Position numbers and translations under genes: made by a program. A stretch of 64,000 nt of DNA from Hyphomicrobiales bacterium (GTDB lineage Bacteria; Pseudomonadota; Alphaproteobacteria; Rhizobiales; Aestuariivirgaceae): positions 43,086 through 107,085 of the forward strand of contig JACPNZ010000008.1 of the NCBI GenBank assembly GCA_016185245.1, in the 5' to 3' direction. Positions 39,655-50,650 of this stretch are shown here, piece by piece (within the stretch, counting starts at the first letter, position 1; every line of letters begins with the position of its first letter). A model generated the notes under the pieces. That model was not told the DNA's origin. It searched no databases and was given only the letters and a program-made list of their open reading frames with translations.

Positions 39655-40607
39655 CCGATCACCGGCTGGAACGGCACGAGCCCGAGCAGGCGCTCGGCCA
39701 GGATCGTGGCGAAGATCAGGAACAGCCAGACAATCGAAAAGCTGAACAGGCCGCGGCAGGCCTTTTCCGCCGCCGGGCCGTCGGAAAGGCGGAAGACCCT
39801 GACGGCGCAGGCGATGAAGACGAGGTCGAGGGCCACGGCAACCATGGTGTAGACGAGGCCGGTCACGCCGAGGAGCGACGGCAGGAGCGTGACTGGCGCC
39901 AGGAGCAGCGAATAGATCAGGATTTGCCGGCGGGTCTCGCGCGGGCCTGCCACCACCGGCAGCATCGGAATGCCGGCCCGGGCATAGTCGGCATTGACGT
40001 TCCGCCACAGGGCGAGGGCCCAGAAATGCGGCGGCGTCCAGTTGAAGATGATGAGAAAGAGGGCGATCGAGCCGAGATCGACCGAGCCCGTCACCGCGGC
40101 CCAGCCGATCATCGGCGGGAAGGCCCCGGCGGCACCGCCGATCACGATGTTCTGCGGCGTCGCCCGCTTCAGCCACACGGTATAGATGACGATGTAGAAG
40201 AAGATGGTGAAGGCGAGGAGCGCGCCCGCCACCACATTGAGCATCAACCCCAGCGCCAGCACCGAACCCACCGCAAGGGTTGCGCCGAAGCCCAGGGCCT
40301 CGCCCGGCAGGATGCGCCCACGCGGAACGGGGCGCGACAGGGTCCGCCGCATCACCGCATCGATGTCGGCGTCGTACCACATGTTGAGAGCGCCGCAGGC
40401 GCCGGCTCCGACGGCGATGGCGATGAGCGCCATGGCCGCGAGCCACGGATGCAGTGTGCCCGGTGCGGCGGCGATGCCGACGAGCGCGGTGAAGATCGAC
40501 AGCGACATCACCCGCGGCTTCAACAGCGCAACATAATCGCCAACCGCGCCCTGGCCGCCGTAGGCGGCGGCGGTCGGGCTGGCGATATCGGTGGAAATGT
40601 CGCTCAT
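39651..40607 (-). CDS. ctaB: Protoheme IX farnesyltransferase (heme O synthase)
   Basis: A 318-residue UbiA-superfamily enzyme that adds a farnesyl group to heme b. The motif [15 protein letters not shown] contains the Mg-binding DxxxD set, and VRVFRLSD lies near the C-terminal helices. About eight to nine membrane helices. It is four bases after ctaD and provides heme O for heme A synthesis. Confidence 0.96.
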   Translation of the reverse strand: MSDISTDIASPTAAAYGGQGAVGDYVALLKPRVMSLSIFTALVGIAAAPGTLHPWLAAMALIAIAVGAGACGALNMWYDADIDAVMRRTLSRPVPRGRILPGEALGFGATLAVGSVLALGLMLNVVAGALLAFTIFFYIVIYTVWLKRATPQNIVIGGAAGAFPPMIGWAAVTGSVDLGSIALFLIIFNWTPPHFWALALWRNVNADYARAGIPMLPVVAGPRETRRQILIYSLLLAPVTLLPSLLGVTGLVYTMVAVALDLVFIACAVRVFRLSDGPAAEKACRGLFSFSIVWLFLIFATILAERLLGLVPFQPVIG

Positions 40608-40611
40608 GCCG

Positions 40612-43168
<2,557 letters not shown>

Positions 43169-43482
43169 CGTCGCCCCTTTCCCAACCGGTTAGCCGAGGC
43201 CCCGGCCTGCCGGCAAGCCATGCCGGCGCCATCCCTTGCGGGCCACCTTCGTTCCGGCCGGATTGTGAACCACATTCGCCTGCCAGCCGCAACCGGCCCG
43301 TGCGCGGCAAAACGTCATTGCGTGGACCGCCGGTGAAGTAACCGGAATTCCGCCCCATTCTTCCGGGAAACCGCTGGCCCTGCGACGCCCGGTCGAGGGG
43401 CGAGGACGGCCAAATCGCAGTTGTCTTAGGTTCAACCTGGCGCTATGAGCCGCCGCTATCTCCTGAAGAAGGTCAAACTCCT
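43169..43482. other. Divergent intergenic region between ctaC and ialB
   Basis: About 314 bases that must hold the ctaC promoter (minus) and the ialB promoter (plus). I see no strong -35/-10 pair and no palindrome. A plus-strand ATG at 43445 has a short frame that is out of phase with ialB and has no support. Confidence 0.6.
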
Positions 43483-44118
43483 GTGCGAATCACCACCGAA
43501 CTCCGCCGGCTCGCAACCCCCACGGTTGTCGGCCTGATGCTCGCCGTCGCCGTCGCCGGTACGGTTGCGGCGCAATCGGGCCAGCAGCCGCCGGTCAGCC
43601 AGTTCGGTCCGCGCATCAAGCCGGCTCAGGGCCAGGGTCAGCAAGCCCAACAGGCCCAGGCGCCGGCGGCCGAAACCGTCGCCACCAAGGGGTCATGGAA
43701 GGTTCAGTGCGAAACCACGCCGGCCAACGGCAATACTCCGGCCCAGCGCCAGTGCGGCATGGTGCAAGGCAGCACCAACGAGAAGAACCCCAACGCCTTC
43801 ATCAATGTCATCCTCACCCGCGCCAAGCAGGGAGAAAAGCAGACCACGACCATGCGGCTGATCGTGCCGGTGGGCGTGTTCCTGCCCCAGGGCGTGGCCT
43901 TCGAGATCGACTCCAACGCCATCGGCCGCACCGGCTATATCCGCTGTACCCCGCAAATCTGCATGGCGCAGGCGGAAGTCATCCCGGAAACCCTCGACAA
44001 GATGAGGAAGGGCAAAGAAGCCAACTTCATCATCTATGAGGCGCCCGGCATCGGCCTGCCCCTGAAGATCAAGCTCGACGGCTTCGGCGCCGCGCTGGCC
44101 GAGCTCGACAAGCTCTAG
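43483..44118 (+). CDS. Invasion-associated locus B family protein
   Basis: A 211-residue secreted protein beginning with GTG after AAGAAGG. Residues 1-30 are a signal peptide (VGLMLAVAVAGTVAAQ), then a Gln/Pro/Ala-rich linker and a domain with WKVQCETTP, RQCGMVQG, GYIRCTPQICMAQAEV (four cysteines forming two disulfides) and the LPLKIKLDGF end. IalB-type proteins affect host cell invasion in Bartonella but occur across free-living alphaproteobacteria with unknown role. It sits between the oxidase operon and tldD, as in relatives. Confidence 0.93.
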   Translation: MRITTELRRLATPTVVGLMLAVAVAGTVAAQSGQQPPVSQFGPRIKPAQGQGQQAQQAQAPAAETVATKGSWKVQCETTPANGNTPAQRQCGMVQGSTNEKNPNAFINVILTRAKQGEKQTTTMRLIVPVGVFLPQGVAFEIDSNAIGRTGYIRCTPQICMAQAEVIPETLDKMRKGKEANFIIYEAPGIGLPLKIKLDGFGAALAELDKL

Positions 44119-44211
44119 GGCAAATCCCGCCACTGGCAGAAGCGCCGTGGGCCGCCTATCTTGGCAGGCGTGAGCAGCTTTGCGAAAGGCCTTCCCGTGG
44201 CAGCAACCGGC

Positions 44212-45627
44212 ATGACTTCCCTTCTCGACGGCAGCGAGCTTGAACGCGGCCGGGCCCTGGCGATCACCGCCGACAGTCTGGCCAAGGCCGACGACGGCGA
44301 GCTCTTCCTCGAGCGCCGGCGTAGCGAGAGCCTGGTGTTCGACGACGGCAAGCTTAAGGCCGCCAGCTTCGACGACAGCCAGGGCTTCGGCCTCCGGGCG
44401 GTGGTCGGCGAAACCGCGGCTTACGCCCACGCAACCGAATTCTCCGAAGCCGCCTTGAAACGCGCCTCGGAGGTCTGCGCCACCATCACCCGGAGTGGTA
44501 CTTCGGCCAAGGTGGCGCTGCCGCCCCAGCGCAGCAACGCCAGGCTCTATGGCGAGGCCAATCCGGCCGAGGCATTGGGCTTTGCCGAGAAGGTGGCCCT
44601 TCTGCAGAAGGCCGACGGCTTCGCCCGCGGCCTCGATCCCCGGGTGCGCCAGGTCTCGGTGTCGCTCGCCGCCGACTGGCAGTCGGTCGAGATCGTCAGG
44701 GCCGACGGCGCCACCTACCGCGACATCCGCCCGCTCGTCCGCTTCAACGTCTCGGTGGTTTCCGCCAATGGCAGCGAACAGGGCCAGGGCAGTCATGGGC
44801 TGGGCGGGCGGGGCGACCCTCTCTCCTATCTGGCCGAGGATATCTGGCAGGAGGCGGTGCGCGAAGCGCTGCGCCAGAGTCTCGTTTCGCTCGAAGCCAA
44901 GCCGGCTCCGGCCGGCGAGATGGATGTGCTGCTCGGTCCCGGCTGGCCCGGCATTCTGCTGCACGAAGCGATCGGCCATGGGCTCGAGGGCGACTTCAAC
45001 CGCAAGAAGACTTCGGCCTTCGCCGGCCTGATGGGCACCCGCATCGCCGCCAAAGGCATCACCGTGGTCGACGACGGCACCCTCCCCGACCGCCGCGGCT
45101 CCCTCACCATCGACGACGAGGGAACGCCCACCAACTGCACCACGCTGATCGAGGACGGCATCCTGGTCGGCTTTATGCAGGACCGGCTCAACGCTCGGCT
45201 CATGGGAGTTGCCCCCACCGGCAATGGCCGGCGGCAATCCTATGCCCATGCGCCGATGCCGCGCATGACCAACACCTATATGCTGAACGGCGACAGGCAT
45301 CCCGACGAAATCCGCGCCTCGATCAAGCGCGGCCTCTTTGCCAAGTCGTTCGGCGGCGGCCAGGTCGACATCACTTCCGGCAAGTTCGTGTTCTCCTGCA
45401 CCGAGGCCTATCTGATCGAGGACGGCAGGATCACCGCCCCGGTCAAGGGGGCAACCCTCATCGGGGCGGGGGCCGAGGCGCTCACCCGCATCTCCATGGT
45501 CGGCAACGACATGGCGCTCGATCCCGGCATCGGCACCTGCGGCAAGCAGGGCCAGGGCGTCCCCGTCGGCGTCGGCCAGCCGACACTGCGCATCGACCGG
45601 CTGACGGTGGGCGGCACCGCGGCCTGA
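44212..45627 (+). CDS. tldD: TldD family metalloprotease
   Basis: A 471-residue subunit of the TldD-TldE heteromeric protease that trims peptides such as microcin B17 precursors and degrades unfolded peptides. The catalytic HExxxH motif is in HEAIGHGLEGDFNRK. An earlier TTG at 44161 would add 17 residues without similarity; I use the ATG at 44212 (MTSLLDGSELERG), though its ribosome-binding site is weak. The partner PmbA/TldE homologue is at 53171 in this window. Confidence 0.93.
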   Translation: MTSLLDGSELERGRALAITADSLAKADDGELFLERRRSESLVFDDGKLKAASFDDSQGFGLRAVVGETAAYAHATEFSEAALKRASEVCATITRSGTSAKVALPPQRSNARLYGEANPAEALGFAEKVALLQKADGFARGLDPRVRQVSVSLAADWQSVEIVRADGATYRDIRPLVRFNVSVVSANGSEQGQGSHGLGGRGDPLSYLAEDIWQEAVREALRQSLVSLEAKPAPAGEMDVLLGPGWPGILLHEAIGHGLEGDFNRKKTSAFAGLMGTRIAAKGITVVDDGTLPDRRGSLTIDDEGTPTNCTTLIEDGILVGFMQDRLNARLMGVAPTGNGRRQSYAHAPMPRMTNTYMLNGDRHPDEIRASIKRGLFAKSFGGGQVDITSGKFVFSCTEAYLIEDGRITAPVKGATLIGAGAEALTRISMVGNDMALDPGIGTCGKQGQGVPVGVGQPTLRIDRLTVGGTAA

Positions 45628-45723
45628 GCGTTACTTGGGATAAGCTCAATCTTCGGCATTGCCTCGGGCGTTGCAGCCTATAGGATCGCTGCCGGGATCG
45701 AACATGCTGGCAGGACCTGAACC

Positions 45724-46380
45724 ATGGCATTGATGCGGCTTTTGGCGGAGGCCCAGGGTGGTGGATTGTTCGGCGCGGTCGGCCAGGCGACTGGTCTTGA
45801 CGGCTCTGCCACGCAGGCCGCCATGACAGCGCTCTGCCCGGCGATCGCCGGCCAGCTGCAGCAGAAATCAACCGCCGATCCCGCCACCTTTGAAAGCCTG
45901 CTCGACCTTCTCGAGGAAGGCGCCGACGGCAGCGTCCTCGACGATGCGACGGAATTGACCGACGCCGAGGCGGTCGCCGATGGCAACGCCATTCTTGATG
46001 ACATCTACGGCTCGCGCGATGCGGCAATCCGGGCCATGCGCCAGCTCGCCCCCGAGGTTCCCGAAACCTCGCTCGGCCGGTTGGCGGCGATCAGCGCCGT
46101 GGCGGTCCTGGGCGCACTGGCCAAAACCCAGGCGCCTATGGCGTTGGCCGATGCGCCCCAGGCGGCTTCCTCGTCGGGTGGTGGCCTTTTCGGCAGCATC
46201 GTTTCGGCCATCGTCAAAGGCGTAGTGCAGGAAGCCGCGCGCGAGCTTGCCCCCAAGCGCCGGCGGCGGCGCTACGGCGGCTATTTCGGCCGCCGCACGA
46301 CACGCCGGACGCGGCGCCGGCGCGCAACACCATCGCTCGACGACATTTTCCGCGACATTCTCGGGGCTACCCGTGGCTAA
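45724..46380 (+). CDS. DUF937-like protein with Arg-rich C-terminus
   Basis: A 218-residue protein. The first 130 residues resemble DUF937 (LLAEAQGGGLFGAVGQATGL, GDGNAILDDIYGSRDAAIRAM-type repeats of hydrophobic and glycine residues). The C-terminal 50 residues are strongly basic (KRRRRRYGGYFGRRTTRRTRRRR) and end with SLDDIFRDILG. Basic tails of this kind bind nucleic acid or acidic polymers in other proteins; here that is inference. It follows tldD by 96 bases and its stop overlaps the DUF1127 gene end. Confidence 0.7.
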   Translation: MALMRLLAEAQGGGLFGAVGQATGLDGSATQAAMTALCPAIAGQLQQKSTADPATFESLLDLLEEGADGSVLDDATELTDAEAVADGNAILDDIYGSRDAAIRAMRQLAPEVPETSLGRLAAISAVAVLGALAKTQAPMALADAPQAASSSGGGLFGSIVSAIVKGVVQEAARELAPKRRRRRYGGYFGRRTTRRTRRRRATPSLDDIFRDILGATRG

Positions 46381-46634
46381 CCCTCGCGCGGCTGCCGGTG
46401 GCGCTGGCTGGAACGCCCTTCCAGCGCCAGGGCGGCGTTGACGGTCAAGGGCAGGCCGGCCGCCCATTCGACGTCGGCGCGGGAAACACCGATGTCGCGC
46501 AGCATGTAGTCGTCATAGTCGCGCAGCCTGGCAATCGACCGCCGGGTCTGCCAGTTGCGGATCAGCCGGGCAATGATCGAGCCGCCTTGGGCCTCGCCGA
46601 AGGACAGGGAATGGTTCAGGGCATAGTCTCTCAT
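46377..46634 (-). CDS. DUF1127 small protein
   Basis: An 85-residue protein with AGGAGACTTGTGCC before its ATG. The DUF1127 core is RRSIARLRDYDDYMLRDIGVSRADVEWA; the C-terminal tail is longer than usual. Small DUF1127 proteins in alphaproteobacteria act with small RNAs and in phosphate and stress control; which role applies here is unknown. It diverges from the LysR gene, with a shared promoter region of 165 bases. Confidence 0.85.
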   Translation of the reverse strand: MRDYALNHSLSFGEAQGGSIIARLIRNWQTRRSIARLRDYDDYMLRDIGVSRADVEWAAGLPLTVNAALALEGRSSQRHRQPREG

Positions 46635-46769
46635 GGCACAAGTCTCCTTTGACGCGAGAGAACCCGTTTCCCCCGCGGTTAGCCACCCGAAAGCGGCTCG
46701 AAATCACTGCTGATATGGGGAGAATATGCCTCATTTCTATTGATTTCTCCAACGAATGTATTTTATAGT

Positions 46770-46788
46770 ATCAATGATTATTGTTGAT
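46770..46788 (+). promoter_or_regulatory. Inverted repeat, candidate LysR binding site
   Basis: ATCAA at 46770-46774 and TTGAT at 46784-46788 are reverse complements separated by nine bases, giving the T-N11-A style motif of LysR regulators. It lies 11 bases before the LysR start and could serve autoregulation and control of DUF1127. Confidence 0.4.
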
Positions 46789-46799
46789 GGATTGGCGCT

Positions 46800-47678
46800 A
46801 TGATCATCCCTAACCTCGATATCGATCTGCTCAAGACTTTCCTGGCCATAGCCGATACCGGCAGCTTCACCCGGGCGGCGGAAGAAGTGCACAAGACCCA
46901 GTCGGCCGTCTCCATGCAGATGAAGCGGCTGGAGGAGGTTTTGGGCCGGCCGCTGTTTGCCCGCAATGGCCGGGCCAGCCGCTTCACCGCCGATGGCGAG
47001 CGGCTGGTGGAATATGCCCGGCGCATGGTGGCGATCAATGACGAGGCGGTGTCGGCCTTCACCAAGCCGGAATTGACCGGCAGACTGCGCTTCGGCACGC
47101 CCGACGATTATGCCGACCGCTTCCTGCCGGAAATCCTGGCGCGCTTTTCGCGCACCCATCCTCTGGTGACGGTCGATGTCGAATGCCTCAACAGTTCGAC
47201 CCTCGCCGAGCGCACCCGGCGTGGCGAAATGGACCTGGCGCTGGTCACCGTCGGCTGCGATGTCATTACCGACGAGCCGGTCCGGCGCGAGCCCCTGGTG
47301 TGGGTCACTTCGGCCCGCCACAATGTCCACATGCTGGAGGTGCTGCCGCTCGCCAGTCCCGAATGCGAATGGCGGAAGGCGGTGCTCAAGGCGCTCGACT
47401 CGCAAAAGCGCAAGTACCGCATCGCCTATTCGAGCTCCAATTCCAATGCCATCAACGCCGCGGTGCAAACCGGCCTGGCGGTGGGTGCAGTGCCTGAGCT
47501 TTGCGTGCGCCCCGGCATGCGGGTGCTCACTGAACGCGACGGCTTCCCGGTGATCGGCTCCTTCGACATCGGCCTCGTCAGGAAGCCCGGCCGCCCCTCC
47601 TCGGCCGCCGAGGCGCTCGCCCGCCACGTCATCGAAGGCCTCTCCAACCTGCAACGCCCGGCGATGGCGGCGGAGTAG
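46800..47678 (+). CDS. LysR family transcriptional regulator
   Basis: A 292-residue regulator. The winged helix-turn-helix is in residues 5-65 (LDLLKTFLAIADTGSFTRAAEEVHKTQSAVSMQMKRLE form, read in parts) and the rest is the ligand-binding domain. It resembles the group that controls small divergent genes; the ligand is unknown. It sits opposite the DUF1127 gene and is followed two bases later by an antitoxin-like gene. Confidence 0.93.
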   Translation: MIIPNLDIDLLKTFLAIADTGSFTRAAEEVHKTQSAVSMQMKRLEEVLGRPLFARNGRASRFTADGERLVEYARRMVAINDEAVSAFTKPELTGRLRFGTPDDYADRFLPEILARFSRTHPLVTVDVECLNSSTLAERTRRGEMDLALVTVGCDVITDEPVRREPLVWVTSARHNVHMLEVLPLASPECEWRKAVLKALDSQKRKYRIAYSSSNSNAINAAVQTGLAVGAVPELCVRPGMRVLTERDGFPVIGSFDIGLVRKPGRPSSAAEALARHVIEGLSNLQRPAMAAE

Positions 47679-47680
47679 TC

Positions 47681-47974
47681 ATGAAGAGTCCTGTGCTCAT
47701 GGACATCTTGCACCTCGCCGAGAATTGGCCCGTGGAGGATCAAGAAGAACTGGTGCGGGCGGCACTTTGTATCGAGCAGCGGCGGTCCGGCGATTTCACC
47801 TTGACCAGCGACGATTGGAAAATCATCGATGCGCGGCTTGAGGCGGCCCGGCTTGGACAAATTGCCACCGATGAAGAAGTGGCAGCGACCTTCGTCAGTC
47901 TCAAGGACATACACAAGGAAAGCACACTGGGCGGCCTCTCCTGGAGGGACTTGCGCGACACTGGCCGCAAGTAA
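47681..47974 (+). CDS. Orphan antitoxin-like small protein
   Basis: A 97-residue acidic protein. The order, a short helix (LMDILHLAENWPVEDQEELV) then a region with LTSDDWKIIDARLEAARLGQI, resembles the putative addiction-module components of the CHP02574 type that pair with RelE-like toxins. No toxin gene follows; the next gene is gshA on the other strand. It begins two bases after the LysR stop, so it may be translationally coupled to LysR. Confidence 0.55.
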   Translation: MKSPVLMDILHLAENWPVEDQEELVRAALCIEQRRSGDFTLTSDDWKIIDARLEAARLGQIATDEEVAATFVSLKDIHKESTLGGLSWRDLRDTGRK

Positions 47975-47987
47975 TCACATTCCCCTG

Positions 47988-48086
47988 CCGTCATCCCGGC
48001 GAAAGCCGGGACCCACTAAACCTTTTCAAATTGCTGGGCGCCGGTTGATCGGGCGCAATGGGTCCCGGCTTTCGCCGGGATGACGG
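47988..48086. repeat. Inverted repeat element with 28-bp arms
   Basis: Positions 47988-48015 and 48059-48086 are perfect 28-base reverse complements, separated by 43 bases. Each arm starts CCGTCATCCCGGCGAAAGCC, a sequence type common as a dispersed repeat in alphaproteobacterial genomes. A solitary relative with TT/AA changes is at 50425. It lies between an antitoxin-like gene and gshA, both ending toward it. Confidence 0.75.
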
Positions 48087-48102
48087 AACAGGGCAAGCCG
48101 TT

Positions 48103-49500
48103 TCAATACGCATAATCCCTAAACACCCTGGTGATGTCGCCGCCCCACGGGCCATTGTACAGAGCCAGCAAGTTTTCCGCCGCCGTCTTGCCGGTCGCCA
48201 CCGTTTCGTCGAGAACGTCGAGGAAGGCCGCCTCGGTCTTGCCCCGGCAGCCGTGCTCGGCGCGGGCGATGAGGCCGGCGCGCGACAATTTGAGAACATC
48301 CTTCGCCACCTGCTGAACCGTCCGTCCACGGATCGTTGCCTTCAGCCCCTGGCGCGGCACGGCATCGCGTAGCGCCTGGCGTTCGGCGGCGCTCCAGTCC
48401 TTGACCAGATCCCAGGCGGCATCGAGGGAATTCTGGTCGTAGAGCAGTCCCACGAACAGCGCCGGCAGCGCGCACAGCCTCCGCCATGGTCCGGAATCGC
48501 AGCCGCGCATTTCCAGGTATGTCTTGAGGCGCACTTCCGGGAAAATCGTCGTGATGTGGTCGGACCAGTCCTTCAGGACCGGCTTTTCGCCGGGAAGCTG
48601 CGGCAATTCTCCGCGCAGGAACGCCCGGAAACTTTCGCCCGCCGTGTCGATGAACTTGCCGTCGCGGATGACGAAATACATCGGCACGTCGAGGGCGTAA
48701 TCGACATAGCGCTCGAAACCGAAGCCCGGTTCGAACACAAAGGGCAACATGCCGGCCCGGGCATTATCGGTGTCGCGCCAGACCTCGGAGCGGAAGGAGA
48801 GATAGCCGTTGGGCTTGCCGTCGAGAAACGGCGAATTGGCGAAGAGGGCGGTTGCCACCGGCTGCAAGGCCAGCGACACCCGGAGCTTCTTCACCATGTC
48901 GGCCTCGGAGCCGAAATCGAGATTGACCTGCACGGTGCAGGTGCGGAACATCATGTCGCGGCCATATTTCCCCACCTTGTCCATATAGGGCGCCATGATC
49001 TTGTAGCGGCCCTTGGGCATCACCGGCGTCTGGCCCCTCGACCAAGTGGGCGAGGCGCCGAGCCCGAGGAATCCGATCCCCAATGCGTCACCCACCTCGC
49101 GCACCTGGTCGAGATGCTCATGCACTTCCTCGCAGGTGTCGTGCACGGTCCTGAGCGGTGCGCCGGAAAGTTCGAACTGGCCGCCGGGCTCGCGCGAGAT
49201 GCTGCCGATGCCATGGGCATCGGCAAGGGCGATGATGTTGGAGCCCTCATAGACGCCGGCCCAGCCGAAACGGTCGCGCAGGCCTTCGAGCAAAGCCCGG
49301 ATCGAGCGCGGCCCTTCATAGGGAACCGGCTGCAGCGTGTCGGTCAAAAAGGGAAACTTTTCGTGCTCGGTGCCGAGCCGCCAGTCCTCTTTGGGTTTCG
49401 AGCCCGAAGCCAGAAAGTCGATGAGCTGAGCCTTCGCTTCGATGGGGGCGCGCGCCTCAACTGTGTCGGGGGTCGGTCCGCTCACGGGGGAAATCCTCAC
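48103..49500 (-). CDS. gshA: Glutamate-cysteine ligase
   Basis: The first enzyme of glutathione synthesis, 465 residues, of the plant/alphaproteobacterial class II type rather than the enterobacterial one. The sequence GTEHEKFPFL near the N-terminus and SREPGGQFELSGAPL hold the Glu-Gln metal and substrate residues, and TVQVNLDFGSEADM follows. It is read toward the inverted repeat. gshB is not in the window. Confidence 0.94.
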   Translation of the reverse strand: MRISPVSGPTPDTVEARAPIEAKAQLIDFLASGSKPKEDWRLGTEHEKFPFLTDTLQPVPYEGPRSIRALLEGLRDRFGWAGVYEGSNIIALADAHGIGSISREPGGQFELSGAPLRTVHDTCEEVHEHLDQVREVGDALGIGFLGLGASPTWSRGQTPVMPKGRYKIMAPYMDKVGKYGRDMMFRTCTVQVNLDFGSEADMVKKLRVSLALQPVATALFANSPFLDGKPNGYLSFRSEVWRDTDNARAGMLPFVFEPGFGFERYVDYALDVPMYFVIRDGKFIDTAGESFRAFLRGELPQLPGEKPVLKDWSDHITTIFPEVRLKTYLEMRGCDSGPWRRLCALPALFVGLLYDQNSLDAAWDLVKDWSAAERQALRDAVPRQGLKATIRGRTVQQVAKDVLKLSRAGLIARAEHGCRGKTEAAFLDVLDETVATGKTAAENLLALYNGPWGGDITRVFRDYAY

Positions 49501-49566
49501 TGCCTCGGAGCAGAGGATTTAGGCACCGATCCTTGATCCGGCAAGACAAAGATTGCCGGGCAATTT

Positions 49567-50292
49567 TCAAACCCAGTCGCCGGCCACTGCCTGCATCAGG
49601 GTCAGGGCCGCGATCCCCGCCGTATCGGCCCGCATGATGCGGGGGCCGAGCGAGATGGCGGTGACGAAGTCGAGGCCGATGAGCTGCCCCTTCTCCTCCC
49701 TGGTGAAGCCGCCTTCGGGCCCCACCAGCACGGCGGCGGGCGGTGCCAGACCTTTCAGCGCCGCAAGCGGGTTGGCGATCTTCGCCGTCTCGTCGCACCA
49801 GACGAGCGCCCGCGCCCGGTCCCAGCCCGAAAGCAATGTCTCGAACTTCCGGGGCTCCAGCACCTCGGGCACATAGACCAGATTGCACTGTTCCGCCGCT
49901 TCGATGACATTGGCCCGCATGCGTTCGAGGTTCACCCTCTCGACAATGGTCCGCGCCGTGATGACCGGCCGGAGCCGCCGGGCGCCGAGTTCGGTCGCCT
50001 TCTGCACCACATAGTCGAGGCGGGCGTGTTTCAACGGCGCGAAGACATAGTCGATATCGGGCGGCGGCTTCACATCGCCGACGCGGGCTTCGCAGCGGAG
50101 AGTGACCGCCTTCTTGGCCACATTCCCCAGATAGCAAAGCCACTCGCCATCGTTGCCATTGAACGCCCGCACCGGATCGCCGCCGGCAAGCCTGAGCACA
50201 TGGGCGAGATAGTGAGCCTGCTCGCGCCCAAGCTCGATTTCCGCGCCCGTGGCAAGGCTCTGATCGACAAACAGACGAGGGGTGGTTTTCAT
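49567..50292 (-). CDS. rsmE: 16S rRNA (uracil1498-N3)-methyltransferase
   Basis: A 241-residue SPOUT-fold methyltransferase from the ATG at 50292 (MKTTPRLFVDQSL), with AGGA upstream. The knot-forming SAM site is ALVGPEGGFTREEKGQL-like: AVLVGPEGGFTREE and SLGPRIMRADTA. The long frame upstream begins in non-coding sequence. It precedes gshA by 66 bases on the same strand, a pairing seen in relatives. Confidence 0.95.
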   Translation of the reverse strand: MKTTPRLFVDQSLATGAEIELGREQAHYLAHVLRLAGGDPVRAFNGNDGEWLCYLGNVAKKAVTLRCEARVGDVKPPPDIDYVFAPLKHARLDYVVQKATELGARRLRPVITARTIVERVNLERMRANVIEAAEQCNLVYVPEVLEPRKFETLLSGWDRARALVWCDETAKIANPLAALKGLAPPAAVLVGPEGGFTREEKGQLIGLDFVTAISLGPRIMRADTAGIAALTLMQAVAGDWV

Positions 50293-50424
50293 GAGGTCCT
50301 GATGTACACCGCTGGCATGAGCGATGTCAGCAGGGAAGAGGTTGTAACCTTCTTCATGCGGTCTCATCCTGACTCGCTATGCGAAGGCACGGTTGCTTCG
50401 ACTCACATCGGCCCACATCCAACA

Positions 50425-50454
50425 CCGTCATTCCGGCGAAAGCCGGAATCCCGC
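50425..50454. repeat. Half copy of the CCGTCATYCCGG repeat
   Basis: CCGTCATTCCGGCGAAAGCC and the following GGAATCCCGC match one arm of the element at 47988 with T instead of C at the variable place. The internal stem ATTCCGGC..GCCGGAAT is self-complementary. It ends 27 bases before the ubiA fragment. Confidence 0.65.
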
Positions 50455-50480
50455 TTCCTCTATTGTGAAGAAAGCGGGGC

Positions 50481-50610
50481 CACTGGGCCGACCGGGTGCT
50501 GCCCAAGGCCACTCGCCCCTATGCGCGGCTCATGCGGCTCGAACGCCCGATCGGCTGGTGGCTGCTGCTCATCCTCTGCTGGTGGAGTCTGCTGCTGGCG
50601 GAGATCGCCC
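50481..50610 (+). pseudogene. Truncated second copy of ubiA 5' part
   Basis: These 130 bases align without gaps to 52287-52416 in the intact ubiA with 18 mismatches, about 86% identity. The encoded 43 residues (from HWADRVLPKATRPYARL to CWWSLLLAEIAR) match UbiA residues 18-60 at about 82%. The similarity then stops and no Mg-binding motif is reached, so it cannot be functional. It lies between rsmE and the 3' end of the minus-strand GGDEF gene, in the same orientation as ubiA. The frame stays open to 50738 only by chance. Confidence 0.85.
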
Positions 50611-50650
50611 GGGCCGGGGAGACAGGCCGTGGATCAGGCAGGCCCTGGCG

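Noticed and set aside
43693..45300. 535-codon minus frame opposite ialB and tldD
   Set aside because: Shadow of two recognisable plus-strand genes in high-GC DNA; no family match by eye and no ribosome-binding site.
47988..48086. Possible CRISPR or insertion-sequence end
   Set aside because: Only two arms in inverted orientation, no regular direct repeats or spacers, no transposase; it is a palindromic dispersed repeat.
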